This document shows positions 63,836 through 64,000 of a DNA stretch of 64,000 nt, piece by piece. The stretch spans positions 434,001-498,000 of the forward strand of contig WTXA01000002.1 in assembly GCA_009773805.1 (NCBI GenBank), given 5' to 3'. The position numbers and the translations under genes were made by a program. The stretch's first letter is position 1. Every line of letters begins with the position of its first letter. The notes beneath the pieces are model-generated. The model did no database searches and had not been told where the DNA came from. It saw nothing but the letters and a program-made list of their open reading frames with translations. This stretch comes from Fusobacteriota bacterium. GTDB lineage: Bacteria > Bacillota > TC1.

Positions 63836-64000
63836 ATGAAAGACATTTATTCCAATAAAATAGAACAAATACCAGAAAGTAAATATAGAGATTTATTAAT
63901 AATTTTATCTAATAGGAGATCATCGGATAGTGCAATAAGTAGGAGAGAATTAGCTTACAGAATGAATATGAGTGATAGAGAAGTTAGAGAGTTGATTACC
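63836..64000 (+). CDS. Phage replication-type protein, N-terminal 55 residues (partial)
   Basis: Opens MKDIYSNKIEQIPESKY and has a winged-helix pattern SRRELAYRMNMSDREVRE near residues 35-52. The gene runs off the right edge. Position after recT suggests a replisome organiser. AGGAAGGAG upstream of the ATG; an in-frame ATG at 63800 inside the hairpin loop is an alternative. Confidence 0.6.
   Translation, partial: MKDIYSNKIEQIPESKYRDLLIILSNRRSSDSAISRRELAYRMNMSDREVRELIT

Noticed and set aside
56092-64000. CRISPR array or toxin-antitoxin pair in the accessory region
   Set aside because: No regularly spaced repeats; the opposed small genes lack any recognisable toxin or antitoxin fold.

Overview
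The window is a low-GC Firmicutes chromosome segment with strong ribosome binding sites, TTG and GTG starts, and gene sets typical of strictly anaerobic Clostridia: selenocysteine genes selA and selB, a YgeY-type hydrolase linked to selenium metabolism, an XdhA-type molybdenum hydroxylase, FeoB iron uptake, FabK, and the rpmH-rnpA-yidC-jag-mnmE-mnmG-rsmG-parA-parB block. The species cannot be named from the sequence. No rRNA, CRISPR array or insertion sequence was seen.

Bases 1 to about 35,500 are read entirely leftwards (minus strand). From the right end of that block they comprise: the rpmH-to-parB block with two perfect parS sites; a PLP enzyme, selA, selB, yajQ, cvpA, a phosphofructokinase and gcvH; dnaA (three exact DnaA boxes upstream), dnaN, recF, recJ, trmB and a two-component system; rpmE; and a long run prfA-prmC-tsaC-ywlE-rpiB-hypothetical-ygeY-argH-murA. 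An LCP protein, a phosphoglycerate mutase, a YwiB-like protein and partial argS complete it. In the usual Firmicutes layout dnaA-dnaN-recF points away from rpmH-parB. Here both blocks point the same way, and the switch of gene strand lies near 35.5 kb, about 15 kb from the DnaA boxes.

From about 35.5 to 56.1 kb most genes run rightwards: a secreted 3D-domain protein; a leftward iron pair (DtxR-FeoA fusion regulator and feoB); lipB-lipA, which can lipoylate the GcvH protein encoded at 21 kb; a complete acetyl-CoA carboxylase and type II fatty acid synthesis operon (accB-accC-accD-accA-fabH-acpP-fabK-fabD-fabG-fabF-fabZ); an orphan xdhA-type gene; a calcium-type P-ATPase; and three tRNAs (Ser-UGA, Ser-GCU, Arg-ACG). 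The fatty acid operon follows a leader of nearly 500 bases holding two terminator-like hairpins and a 35-codon ORF with a strong ribosome binding site.

From about 56.1 kb to the end lies the left part of a prophage or related integrative element next to tRNA-Arg: a tyrosine integrase facing the tRNA, an ImmA-like protease and cI-like repressor, a Cro-like gene, three matching 16-bp operator candidates, small early genes, and a recombination module (YqaJ exonuclease, DUF1351 protein, RecT, VRR-NUC nuclease). The element runs off the right edge. Several genes too short for routine calling are described, as is a candidate small RNA beside the integrase gene.
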